Origin: Roseovarius sp. W115
Lineage (GTDB): Bacteria; Pseudomonadota; Alphaproteobacteria; Rhodobacterales; Rhodobacteraceae
DNA: 64,000 bases
NCBI RefSeq assembly: GCF_032842945.2
Contig: NZ_CP146606.1
Coordinates: forward strand, 992,001 to 1,056,000
Reading direction: 5' to 3'
Part shown: positions 45,405 to 53,942 of the stretch, one piece after another
Layout: each line of letters opens with the position of its first letter
How positions within the stretch are numbered: position 1 is the first letter of the stretch
The notes under the pieces: generated by a model
Told to the model about the DNA's origin: nothing
Seen by the model: only the letters and a program-made list of their open reading frames with translations
Database searches by the model: none
Made by a program: the position numbers and the translations under genes

Positions 45405-47140
45405 TGCACCCCCCGAAGGCCATTGCCGCCAATCACATCGAGATGGTTTTTAACCACATTGCGCAGCACGTCATCTTTAGGGCCAAAGGCGCGCACGCGA
45501 CCACCGTCCAACATCAGGAGTTTTTCGCATTCCTGAATCGCTGCAGGACGATGCGCCATGATCAAGACCGAACAGCCCTCGGCCTTAAAACTGCGGATGG
45601 CGGTGTTCACAGCCTCGCTGCCCTCATTGTCGAGGTTTGAATTGGGCTCATCAAGAACAAGAAGCACAGGATCGTCATACATCGCGCGCGCCAGGCCGAT
45701 GCGCTGCATCTGTCCACCCGACAATCGCCCGCCACCCGGTGTAACCGGTGTATCGTAGCCGTCGGGCAGCTTGAGGATCATTTTGTGAGCATCCGCTTTT
45801 TTGGCAGCGGCAACGGTCTTGTCCGGATCGGGTGTGTCAGCCAAACGCGCGATATTCTCTGCAATTGTGCCTTCAAAAAGCTGCACGCGCTGCGGCAGAT
45901 ATCCGACCAGTCCACCCAGCGTACTTGCCTCGTATTGATCGAGCGTCGCCCCATCCAGCCGAACCTTACCTGCCGCCGGATACCACAAACCCGTCAGCGC
46001 ACGCGCAAGCGAAGATTTCCCGGCGCCCGAGGGACCAATCACTCCAACGGCTTCTCCGGGGTGCACCACAAAACTGACATTGCGCAGTGCGGCCTGTTTT
46101 TCACCTGGCGGAAAAACTGTGAGTTGGCGCACATCCAGATGCGCGTTGGGGCGCGGCAGCGGTATACGTGCACGTTCTGGCGGCACGGTGCCGAGCAAAT
46201 CGGCAAGCGACGCCCATCCACGAACCGCACGGTGGACGGCAGGCCACTGGCCAACCGCCAATTCCACGGGGGCCAGCGCTCGGCCCAATAGAATAGACCC
46301 GGCAATCATTGCCCCGGGGGTCAGGGATCCGGCCAAAACCAAATACGCCCCCAGCCCGAGCATTGCTGATTGTAAAAACAACCGGAACGTTTTTGTCGTC
46401 ACACTGAACGTGCCCAAAAGATCCGATGACTGAATTTGGGTGCCAAGCGCCACATCTCGCGCCGCCTTCCAGCGATCAAATGTCGCGCTGCGCATACCCA
46501 TGGCCTGTACCATCTCCGCCTCGTTCCGGATCTGGTTGGCAATCTTTTCCGCTGCCACAGACGCCGCGGTCGACCGCCCTGTGGGATAACGCGTAACACG
46601 CTGATTTATAAAGGCGATTGCAATCAACACACCCCCTCCGCCCAAGGCCAGTGACCCCAACCAGGGATGGAAAATCCAAATTCCCGCCAGAAAGAGCGGC
46701 GTCCAGGGAATGTCGAAGCCTGCCATCAAAACAGGCGACGCCATCAGCCGCTGAACCGACTCCAGATCACGCAGACCCGTTTCGGTGTTTTCATCGGGCT
46801 CCAAGGCCGCTTTGCGCACCACAGCATCAAACACCCGTCGATCCAGCCGGGATTGGAACCGGGCCGCAACCCGGCCCATGATTCGCCCTCTCGCGTAGTC
46901 TAGAAGACCCATCATCGCATAAAGAAAAAGAACCAGAGCCGACAAAGCGATCAGTGTTTCGACCGAACGGCTGCCCAGAACACGATCGTAGACCTGCAGC
47001 ATGTAGATCGGCCCGGTCAGCATCAAAAGATTTACAAAAAAGCTGAAAACGCCAACGGTCCAATACAAAATACGGCTTTGTTGACGCGCCTCACGGAGCT
47101 CTTCCAGCCCCACGTCGTAATGTGACCTGCGTGATTGCAT
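45401..47140 (-). CDS. Type I secretion ABC transporter (PrtD family)
   Basis: A 579-residue fused permease-ATPase of the peptide/protein exporter family. Six N-terminal membrane helices, then Walker A VIGPSGAGKSSLARALTG, signature LSGGQMQRIGLARA, and Walker B VLLVLDEPNSNLD. No C39 peptidase domain, so it belongs to the PrtD/HasD protease-exporter group, which sends C-terminally signalled proteins through TolC. First gene of the pair. Confidence 0.92.
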   Translation of the reverse strand: MQSRRSHYDVGLEELREARQQSRILYWTVGVFSFFVNLLMLTGPIYMLQVYDRVLGSRSVETLIALSALVLFLYAMMGLLDYARGRIMGRVAARFQSRLDRRVFDAVVRKAALEPDENTETGLRDLESVQRLMASPVLMAGFDIPWTPLFLAGIWIFHPWLGSLALGGGGVLIAIAFINQRVTRYPTGRSTAASVAAEKIANQIRNEAEMVQAMGMRSATFDRWKAARDVALGTQIQSSDLLGTFSVTTKTFRLFLQSAMLGLGAYLVLAGSLTPGAMIAGSILLGRALAPVELAVGQWPAVHRAVRGWASLADLLGTVPPERARIPLPRPNAHLDVRQLTVFPPGEKQAALRNVSFVVHPGEAVGVIGPSGAGKSSLARALTGLWYPAAGKVRLDGATLDQYEASTLGGLVGYLPQRVQLFEGTIAENIARLADTPDPDKTVAAAKKADAHKMILKLPDGYDTPVTPGGGRLSGGQMQRIGLARAMYDDPVLLVLDEPNSNLDNEGSEAVNTAIRSFKAEGCSVLIMAHRPAAIQECEKLLMLDGGRVRAFGPKDDVLRNVVKNHLDVIGGNGLRGVQ

Positions 47141-47288
47141 ACTTTCTGAGCTGCCTGTTGCCTACTGCGCTTGAAATGGTCGGTGTGTCCGGCCTAGAGT
47201 GGTGTCACCGAACAGCCACATGGCGCGGGCGACGTGAAGGTTCGTCTGGGCACTGGTGCTCGATGGGTTATGTATGCGCTGAACTGAT

Positions 47289-47303
47289 TTAAAGATTCCT
47301 TAA
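47289..47303. promoter_or_regulatory. CtrA-type box upstream of mlaA
   Basis: TTAA-AGATTCC-TTAA, an exact TTAA-N7-TTAA spacing. It ends four bases before the GTG start taken for mlaA. If it is used, transcription would start downstream and an ATG at 47352 would be the true start. Confidence 0.4.
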
Positions 47304-47306
47304 ACC

Positions 47307-48104
47307 GTGAATTACTCTCGTCTCTGTCTACCTAGCCGCGCGTTGCGCTGTATGCTGCCTTTGCTCCTGATTGTGGGCCTTGCGGCCTGTGCAAAAGCAC
47401 CTGCCGGATTGCCCTCGGATGCTGTTTTCGACCCTTACGAAGACCACAACCGCGAAGTCCACGAGTTCAATCGCTCACTTGACCGCTCAATCGTGCGCCC
47501 CGCTGGCGTGGGGTATTCGAACTTTGTGCCTGACGATATCGAAGACGCGATCAGTCGGTTTGCCTTTAACCTGTCGCTGCCTCGCTCAATTGTGAACAGC
47601 ATTCTGCAAGGCAATATGCTGGCTGCAACAGAAGACAGCTATCGGTTCCTGGTCAACAGCACGATCGGCCTGGGTGGCGTCTTCGATGTTGCGACCGATT
47701 TGAACATGCCGGCGGCAAACGATGCCGACTTTGGCCAGACACTGCATGTCTGGGGCGTGCGGGAAGGCGCCTATGTGGAATTGCCTCTGCTCGGGCCTTC
47801 GACAGAGCGCGACACAGTCGGTCTTGTGGTCGATATTTTCACCAACCCGCTACTCTATATCCTTGAATCACCAGAAAATTACTACGGAACGGTAGCAGCG
47901 GTGTCATCTGGACTGTCCAACCGGGGACGGTTTGCGGATACAATTGATTCGGTGCTTTACGAAAGTGCTGACAGTTACGCGCAGGCGCAGTCGATCTATC
48001 TGCAGAACCGCAGATTTAAGCTTGGCAACGGCTCAGACGGCGCGTTTGCTGATCCTTACGATGACCCAGCGCTTGCTCCATTTGAGGTGCCTGATGATGA
48101 ATGA
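47307..48104 (+). CDS. mlaA: MlaA/VacJ family outer-membrane lipoprotein
   Basis: A 265-residue lipoprotein that removes misplaced phospholipids from the outer leaflet of the outer membrane. Signal peptide with lipobox LAAC, then the family blocks DPYEDHNREVHEFNRSLD, LPRSIVNSILQGN, VNSTIGLGGVFDVA and the hallmark FGQTLHVWGVREGAYVELPLLGPSTERD. The GTG at 47307 gives Arg residues before the hydrophobic stretch; an alternative ATG at 47352 lacks them. It is followed by mlaC, overlapping by 11 bases. Confidence 0.9.
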   Translation: MNYSRLCLPSRALRCMLPLLLIVGLAACAKAPAGLPSDAVFDPYEDHNREVHEFNRSLDRSIVRPAGVGYSNFVPDDIEDAISRFAFNLSLPRSIVNSILQGNMLAATEDSYRFLVNSTIGLGGVFDVATDLNMPAANDADFGQTLHVWGVREGAYVELPLLGPSTERDTVGLVVDIFTNPLLYILESPENYYGTVAAVSSGLSNRGRFADTIDSVLYESADSYAQAQSIYLQNRRFKLGNGSDGAFADPYDDPALAPFEVPDDE

Positions 48105-48699
48105 TCTGAACCGCCGCCATGTCGTGTCGTTGCTCGCTGCGAGCGCTGCTGCATCGACGTTACCTGCCTCTGCAGTCGCACTCACCGAAGCGCGTGCCAA
48201 ATCTTTGGTTGATCAGGTCGTGGCCGACATCAACCGCGTCATCGCCTCGGGTAAATCCGTGAACGCCATGATCCGTGATTTCGAACGTATTTTTGGTCGA
48301 TATGCGGATGTAAACATCATCGCACGCTCTACACTGGGTCAGGACTCTCGCCGCGCGAGTTCCGGTCAAATGCGCGCCTTCACCAAAACCTTCCAAAGCT
48401 ACATTGCACGCAAATATGGCAAGCGGTTTCGCGAGTTTATTGGCGGGCGCATCGAGGTCAAAGGCGTGCGCAAGGTTAAATCCTGGCATGAAGTCAAATC
48501 GCTTGTGTATCTCAAGGGGTCCTCTCCGTTTAATGTCCTCTTTCTTGTCTCGGACCGTTCCGGTCGGGACCTGTTCTTCGACATGGTGATCGAGGGTGTC
48601 AGCCTGCGTTTGACCGAACGCACCGAAATCGGTGCCATTCTCGACCGCAACAAGGGCAATATTGACGGGTTGATCGCGGATCTGAAGAAAGCTGGTTAG
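48094..48699 (+). CDS. mlaC: MlaC/Ttg2D family phospholipid-binding protein
   Basis: A 201-residue periplasmic shuttle of the MlaC (Ttg2D/ABC toluene tolerance) family. The N terminus has twin Arg in NRRHVVSLLAASAAASTLPASAVA, a Tat- or Sec-type signal. Then FERIFGRYADVNIIARSTLGQD, FIGGRIEVKGVRKVKSWHEVKSLVYLKGSSPFNVLFLVSD and a final GVSLRLTERTEI. It would pass phospholipid to an MlaFEDB ABC transporter, not in this window. Overlaps the mlaA 3' end (ATG at 48094 or 48097). Confidence 0.87.
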   Translation: MMNDLNRRHVVSLLAASAAASTLPASAVALTEARAKSLVDQVVADINRVIASGKSVNAMIRDFERIFGRYADVNIIARSTLGQDSRRASSGQMRAFTKTFQSYIARKYGKRFREFIGGRIEVKGVRKVKSWHEVKSLVYLKGSSPFNVLFLVSDRSGRDLFFDMVIEGVSLRLTERTEIGAILDRNKGNIDGLIADLKKAG

Positions 48700-48735
48700 G
48701 GCTGGTACGCTCCAAGCCTGATCCGGGTTACCTGT

Positions 48736-50883
48736 TTACCGCCCAAAGAGATCCTTCAGGAAATTCTCGAAATTGGTGTTGCGGCGTCTTTGGCGCTGTA
48801 CCGGTTGTGGCTTGGGTTTGGGCTGTGGCCGCAGCATAGGTAGTGGCTTGGGATCAATTCCTTCATTCACACGCACCATGGTTTCATGCCAAATCTCTGC
48901 GGGTAGACCACCGCCCGTAACCCCGCTCAACGGCGTGTTGTCGTCATAGCCCATCCAGACACCAGCCACATAATCCGCCGTAAAGCCCAGAAACCAGGCA
49001 TCGCGCGCGGCCTGTGTTGTGCCGGTTTTGCCCGCCGCCTCGCGATCCGGCAGTTTGGCGCGCCCACCTGTGCCGCCATGCACGACATTGTACATCATCC
49101 ACGTCAGCTCGCGGGCAGCTTCCTCACTGATCACACGTTCCCCGATGCCGCCGCCCGTGCCCATCAATGGCGTGTCATCGCCCATCAGCTTGAGTTCAAT
49201 CAACCCATAAGGCGTCACAGACGACCCGCCATTCAGGATACCGGCATAGGCGCCTGTCATCTCAAGCAAGGTGCTCTCGGACGCCCCAAGCGCCAAAGCC
49301 GGTCCATCAGCCAATTCATTGTCGATTCCGAAATCAGTGGCCACTTGCCGCACAAGGTCCCGCCCCATGGCTTCCGAGACTTTTACAGCAGCGACATTGA
49401 GTGAGCGTTTCAAGGCGTCAGTCAGCGTGACCGTTCCGTAGTATTCCCGCGTATAATTCTGCGGACACCAACGGCCTGAGCCGGGAATGTCCATACAATA
49501 AGGCTCATCCCTGACAGTCGAGTCATGGTGATGACCAAGTTCCAGAGCCGTTGCATAGACAAACGGCTTGAAGGCCGACCCTGTTTGCCGTTTGGCCATG
49601 GTCGCGCGGTTGAACGCACCAACCACCTGCGACTTTCGTCCGCCGACCATGGCGCGCACGGCCCCGTCGGCGCTCATCACAACAATCGCCGCCTGCGCCT
49701 CTGACCCTTCGCGCACCTTGTTCTCGAAAACCCAATCCAGCGCCTCTTCCGCCGCGCGCTGCATGCGCTGGTCCAGCGTCGTGCGGATGATCACGTCTTC
49801 GGTTGTATCTCGCGTAAAGAACTCCGGCCCGGACTCCATCACCCAGTCGGCAAAATACCCGCCTGCCTGCCGTTGCGCCGCTGCTGACAATGTCGCCGGA
49901 TTGTCCTGTGCGGCCTTCATCTCAGAGTCGCTCAGATACCCTTGCTCATTCATCAGCCGAAGCACCGTGGCCGCGCGGCCCTGTGAACGCTCCAGATTAG
50001 TGGTCGGTGCCAGACGTGTCGGGGCGGTCAAGAGACCTGCCAGCATCGCCGCCTCTTGCGGCGCGACTGTTGCAGCTGGTTTGCCAAAATACCTTTGTGC
50101 CGCAGCTTCCGCGCCAAAGGCGCCGCCGCCCATGTAAGCGCGGTTAAGATAGATCGAGAGGATCTCATCCTTGGTGTACTTGAGTTCCATCGCCAACGCA
50201 TAAACGGCCTCCTTGGCCTTACGCGAGATCGACCCCCTACGGCAGTCGCGGACATATTCGGCCTCGGATTCCCAAGCATCGGCCTCATATTCGACTCCCA
50301 GGCACAAAAGCTTGGCTGTCTGCTGCGTGATGGTTGAGCCGCCATGTCCCGAGAGCGGCCCCCGTCCCTCACTGAGGTTAATCTTCACCGCACTGGCAAT
50401 GCCCCGAGGGCTCAGCCCGAAATGCCGATAGAACCGCTTGTCCTCCGTCGCGACCACCGCGTTGCGCAAATGCGGGCTGACTGTGCTAGCTGTGACCACG
50501 CCACCAAACTGATCGCCGCGCCAGGCGAACACTTCCCCATCGCGATCCATCAACGTCACCGATCCCCGTGCGCGGCCATCCAACAAGGCGTTGACGTCCG
50601 GCAACGTAGAGTAGACATACCCAACGGCCAAACTCAGCAGGATAAGCACCACGGCCCCAACGCGCCATGTCACCTTCCAGAAGAGGCGCAAAACCCAACG
50701 CACCAGGCGTTGCAAAAGCCCGATCAATCCTTTGCGCGGTGGTCTTGATGACTTGCGACGACGTTTTGTAGGTGTCTTACGGGTCGTGGTCGCACGCGTT
50801 TTGGCCGGCTTTCCAGCCGGTTTTTTGTATCGCTTCTCAGCAACTAGGCGCGGTGATTTTCGCCCCGATTTCGTCATGCTCAA
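48736..50883 (-). CDS. Bifunctional penicillin-binding protein (PBP1 type)
   Basis: A 715-residue murein synthase. A very basic cytosolic tail (residues 1-51) precedes one membrane helix (about 73-92). The GT51 transglycosylase has Glu147 in VVATEDKRFYRHFG and GHGGSTITQQTAK. The transpeptidase has Ser in RQTGSAFKPFVY, SLN in KRSLNVAAVKV, and KTGTT. The C terminus has a Pro-rich segment and ends ENFLKDLFGR. The PBP1C group usually lacks such a basic N terminus; this looks like the alphaproteobacterial PBP1A-type with a short extracellular tail. Convergent with mlaC. Confidence 0.88.
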   Translation of the reverse strand: MSMTKSGRKSPRLVAEKRYKKPAGKPAKTRATTTRKTPTKRRRKSSRPPRKGLIGLLQRLVRWVLRLFWKVTWRVGAVVLILLSLAVGYVYSTLPDVNALLDGRARGSVTLMDRDGEVFAWRGDQFGGVVTASTVSPHLRNAVVATEDKRFYRHFGLSPRGIASAVKINLSEGRGPLSGHGGSTITQQTAKLLCLGVEYEADAWESEAEYVRDCRRGSISRKAKEAVYALAMELKYTKDEILSIYLNRAYMGGGAFGAEAAAQRYFGKPAATVAPQEAAMLAGLLTAPTRLAPTTNLERSQGRAATVLRLMNEQGYLSDSEMKAAQDNPATLSAAAQRQAGGYFADWVMESGPEFFTRDTTEDVIIRTTLDQRMQRAAEEALDWVFENKVREGSEAQAAIVVMSADGAVRAMVGGRKSQVVGAFNRATMAKRQTGSAFKPFVYATALELGHHHDSTVRDEPYCMDIPGSGRWCPQNYTREYYGTVTLTDALKRSLNVAAVKVSEAMGRDLVRQVATDFGIDNELADGPALALGASESTLLEMTGAYAGILNGGSSVTPYGLIELKLMGDDTPLMGTGGGIGERVISEEAARELTWMMYNVVHGGTGGRAKLPDREAAGKTGTTQAARDAWFLGFTADYVAGVWMGYDDNTPLSGVTGGGLPAEIWHETMVRVNEGIDPKPLPMLRPQPKPKPQPVQRQRRRNTNFENFLKDLFGR

Positions 50884-51001
50884 CCTGCCCGGTCATATTT
50901 ATTTTGACCTAGTTTATCGTGCCCGGATTTGAATGTAGAGACCCTAAGCTCGTCGCAATTCAGATTCTTATTTGTTTAATTTTTAGTCATTTCAAACTTT
51001 T

Positions 51002-51018
51002 TGCGCATATTTTGTGCA
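51002..51018 (+). promoter_or_regulatory. NtrC-type binding site upstream of glnK
   Basis: TGCGCATATTTTGTGCA has the NtrC inverted-repeat layout TGCAC-N7-GTGCA with one mismatch. It lies about 91 bases upstream of the transcription start predicted from the element at 51075-51090, a typical activator distance. Confidence 0.55.
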
Positions 51019-51074
51019 ATTTTCGCGTTTTCGCCAAAGCTGATCCCTCACAAACCCTTCCCGCACGCCGGTCT

Positions 51075-51090
51075 TGGCGCATTTTCTGCG
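51075..51090 (+). promoter_or_regulatory. Sigma-54-like -24/-12 element of glnK-amtB
   Basis: TGGCGCATTTTCTGCG has GG and GC at the exact sigma-54 spacing (GG-N10-GC) and would start transcription near 51101, about 30 bases before the glnK GTG. Some Rhodobacterales use sigma-70 with NtrC, so this needs a start-site map. Confidence 0.5.
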
Positions 51091-51129
51091 CATGCAAACA
51101 AACCGCTCATCCATTGGAAAGGGACATCC

Positions 51130-51468
51130 GTGAAACTCATCATCGCGACCATCAAGCCGTTCAAGCTTGAAGACGTCCGCGAAGCGCTGACCGACATAGG
51201 CGTACGCGGCATGATGGTGACCGAGATCAAAGGCTTTGGCTCGCAGTCCGGTCACACCGAAATTTACCGCGGCGCGGAATACGCCGTCAATTTCGTGCCG
51301 AAAATCAAACTCGAAATCGCTGTTGCAGCCTCGATGGTCGATCAGGTGGTGGAAACCATCTCGACCACAGCACGGACCGGCAAGATCGGCGACGGCAAGA
51401 TCTTTGTGCTGGATGTCAGCCAGGCGATGCGCGTGCGCACCGGCGAAACCAACGAAGATGCGCTCTGA
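51130..51468 (+). CDS. glnK: Nitrogen regulatory PII protein
   Basis: A 112-residue PII protein that senses 2-oxoglutarate and glutamine and gates AmtB. The uridylylation site Tyr51 is in the T-loop segment GAEYAVNF, with TARTGKIGDGKIFVLDV the B-loop. The start is a GTG at 51130, with AAAGGGA ahead, giving the family-standard length. It is followed by amtB, a universal partner. Confidence 0.93.
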   Translation: MKLIIATIKPFKLEDVREALTDIGVRGMMVTEIKGFGSQSGHTEIYRGAEYAVNFVPKIKLEIAVAASMVDQVVETISTTARTGKIGDGKIFVLDVSQAMRVRTGETNEDAL

Positions 51469-51493
51469 TCGGCGCGGGGGAAAGGACATGACT

Positions 51494-52813
51494 ATGCAAC
51501 GCTACACTCAATTCGGTCTTGCCGCGGCGGCAATGATCGCTTTGCCGCAGATGGGCCTGGCCCAGGATGCGGCTCCGGGCTTTGATGAAATCGGCCCCTA
51601 TATCATGACAACTCTGCTGTTTTGTATGGCGGGTTTCCTGGTCTTCTTCATGGCCGCAGGCTTTGCCATGCTCGAAGGCGGGCTGGTGCGCTCCAAGAAC
51701 GTCACCATACAAATGACCAAGAATATCGGCCTCTACTCGATTGCGGCCATTATGTATTGGCTGATGGGCTTCAACCTGATGTATCCGGGCGAGTTCAACG
51801 GCTATGTCGGAAGCTTCTTTGTTCCAACGACGCTTGATCCTGTGGGCGTTGCGGCGGCTGACGCGGCCTTGGACTATGCCTCAGTTGGCTCAGACTTCTT
51901 CTTCCAGCTGGTGTTCGTTGCCGCCACAGCCTCGATCGTATCGGGTGCTCTGGCAGAACGGATCAAACTTTGGCCGTTTCTGATCTTCGTCGTTCTCCTT
52001 ACCGGTGTCATGTACCCAATCTCAGGCTCCTGGCAGTGGGGCGGCGGCTGGCTCTCTGAAGCAGGTTTCTCTGACTTCGCAGGCTCCACCGTGGTGCACT
52101 CCGTGGGTGGCTGGGCTGCTCTGGCCGGTGCTATCATCCTTGGACCGCGCCTTGGCAAATACGGCAAGGACGGCAAAGTGAACCCAATCCCGGGCTCCAA
52201 CCTCGCCCTGGCCACACTCGGCACATTCATCCTCTGGCTCGGCTGGTTTGGCTTCAACGGCGGCTCGCAGCTTGCCATGGGCACTGTGGGCGATGTCTCT
52301 GACGTCAGCCGCATCTTTGCAAACACCAACATGGCCGCAGCAGCCGGTGCAGTGACCGCTCTCATCCTGACGCAGGTGATGTACAAGAAACCTGACCTCA
52401 CCATGGTGCTCAACGGCGCCTTGGCGGGTCTGGTCTCGATCACCGCTGAACCACTCGCCCCGACACTCTTTGGTGCGCTCTGGATCGGCGCTGTGGGGGG
52501 TGTGATCGTGGTGCTGACCGTGCCCATGCTCGACAAGTTCAAGATCGACGACGTGGTCGGCGCCATCCCGGTTCACCTCTTTGCCGGCATCTGGGGCACC
52601 ATTGCTGTGGTTTTCTACAACAGCGACGCAAACCTGGGCACACAGCTCATGGGCATTGCCGCCTACGGTGTCTTCACCTTCGTGGCCAGCCTTATCGTCT
52701 GGGTCATCCTCAAGGCCGTCATGGGCATCCGCGTCGGCGAAGAGGAAGAGATCAACGGTCTCGATGTCTCCGAACTTGGCATGGAAGCCTATCCAGAGTT
52801 CTCTAAAGGGTAA
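51494..52813 (+). CDS. amtB: Ammonium transporter AmtB
   Basis: A 439-residue ammonium channel. A cleavable signal peptide (MQRYTQFGLAAAAMIALPQMGLAQ) precedes eleven membrane helices. The family blocks AGFAMLEGGLVRSKN, FTTVVHSVGG-like (STVVHSVGGWAALAGAIILGPR) and NGALAGLVSITAEP are intact. Start 51494 gives a good distance to AAAGGAC; 51488 is possible. In an operon with glnK, PII closes this channel when nitrogen is ample. Confidence 0.93.
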   Translation: MQRYTQFGLAAAAMIALPQMGLAQDAAPGFDEIGPYIMTTLLFCMAGFLVFFMAAGFAMLEGGLVRSKNVTIQMTKNIGLYSIAAIMYWLMGFNLMYPGEFNGYVGSFFVPTTLDPVGVAAADAALDYASVGSDFFFQLVFVAATASIVSGALAERIKLWPFLIFVVLLTGVMYPISGSWQWGGGWLSEAGFSDFAGSTVVHSVGGWAALAGAIILGPRLGKYGKDGKVNPIPGSNLALATLGTFILWLGWFGFNGGSQLAMGTVGDVSDVSRIFANTNMAAAAGAVTALILTQVMYKKPDLTMVLNGALAGLVSITAEPLAPTLFGALWIGAVGGVIVVLTVPMLDKFKIDDVVGAIPVHLFAGIWGTIAVVFYNSDANLGTQLMGIAAYGVFTFVASLIVWVILKAVMGIRVGEEEEINGLDVSELGMEAYPEFSKG

Positions 52814-52816
52814 TCC

Positions 52817-52864
52817 AAAGCGTTTCGCGATAATCTGAGAGTCAGGTTTATCGCGAAACGCTTT
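52817..52864. repeat. 17-bp perfect inverted repeat after amtB
   Basis: AAAGCGTTTCGCGATAA (52817-52833) and its exact reverse complement (52848-52864) flank a 14-base loop. It starts four bases after the amtB stop. It shares the AGCGTTTC core with 30341-30369 and the loop motif with 38739-38856. Confidence 0.7.
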
Positions 52865-52897
52865 ATCTTCTCCTTCCAGATTATCCCTTTGAACCTG

Positions 52898-52924
52898 ACC
52901 CGGGCGTGCGCGCCCGGGTTTTTT
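52898..52924 (+). terminator. Strong intrinsic terminator of glnK-amtB
   Basis: ACCCGGGCG (52898-52906) and CGCCCGGGT (52911-52919) form a 9-bp GC-rich stem with loop TGCG, followed by six T (52919-52924). Confidence 0.88.
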
Positions 52925-52981
52925 CATGCGCATCCGTTAAGAAACATTGCAGGTCCCGGCCCGCAGCCCTAGCTTTGCGTC

Positions 52982-53878
52982 ATGCGTCGCGCCTATTCCG
53001 CCTTTGAACAGCTTGTCGCTCCCGCACGGCCCAGCGCGACACCTCTGCGTCTGATCCTGGGGCTGGTGCTTTGTGTTGTGCTGGTGTTCACCTTTGTGAT
53101 GCTCACCTCAGCGGTGCTCAACTCTGCCATGAGCGAGGACGCGCGCGCCGCATTGGACAGCTCTTTGGACAAGGCCAGCGACCCAACCGGGGTTCTGGTG
53201 AACCTCTTCATCTTCGTTTTCGTGCTGGCAGCCCTCGAAATCGCGTTACGGCAGGTCCATGGCCGCAGCCTTGGCAGCGTGATTGGCGACTGGAACACGG
53301 CAAAGTTCCAGTTCAAAAGAACCTGCGGCTATCTGCTAGGGCTTTATGTCGTGCTGATGGTTTTCATGCCCAGCGATCCCGACATTGCCCCACAGCTCAA
53401 CCTGGAATTTGGCACCTGGATCCTCTATCTGCCCCTCGCCCTGCCCGCCCTGCTCATTCAGGTCGGTGCCGAAGAGGTCTTGTTTCGCGGGTATATGCAA
53501 AGCCAGCTTGCGGCGCGCTATGGTCGCCCGCTTGTCTGGATTGTGCTGCCATCCGTCATATTCGGTCTGTTGCACTATGACGCTGAGCTTAATGGCAACA
53601 ACGCCTGGCTTGTCGTGCTCTGGGCCACAGCCTTCGGCGTCGTTGCTGCTGATTTGACCGCGCGCTCAGGAACTTTGGGACCCGCCGTTGCCCTGCATTT
53701 CTTCAACAATTTCTATGCCATATTCGTCGCTGCGCCGTCTGGCTACTTCGATGGCATGGCGCTTTACACCTATCCTTTTGAAATCAGTGATGATCGCGCC
53801 GTCTGGGCTTGGGCCCCTGTGGACCTGATGATGCTCTTTGTCAGCTGGCTGACGATACGGCTGGCCTTGCGCCGCTGA
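52982..53878 (+). CDS. CPBP family intramembrane metalloprotease
   Basis: A 298-residue polytopic membrane protein of the CPBP (CAAX protease and bacteriocin-processing) family. The catalytic pattern is present: EEVLFR (Glu164, Glu165, Arg169), FGLLHY (His198), and a second His-x3-Asn pattern HFFNNFY near residue 240. Seven to eight membrane helices are likely. Substrate unknown. Single gene after the amtB terminator. Confidence 0.85.
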   Translation: MRRAYSAFEQLVAPARPSATPLRLILGLVLCVVLVFTFVMLTSAVLNSAMSEDARAALDSSLDKASDPTGVLVNLFIFVFVLAALEIALRQVHGRSLGSVIGDWNTAKFQFKRTCGYLLGLYVVLMVFMPSDPDIAPQLNLEFGTWILYLPLALPALLIQVGAEEVLFRGYMQSQLAARYGRPLVWIVLPSVIFGLLHYDAELNGNNAWLVVLWATAFGVVAADLTARSGTLGPAVALHFFNNFYAIFVAAPSGYFDGMALYTYPFEISDDRAVWAWAPVDLMMLFVSWLTIRLALRR

Positions 53879-53942
53879 TTGCATTTCCCCGCAACCCCCA
53901 TTATTTCAGGGAAAGCTACGGGATAAAGGGGCAGTCGCACCT

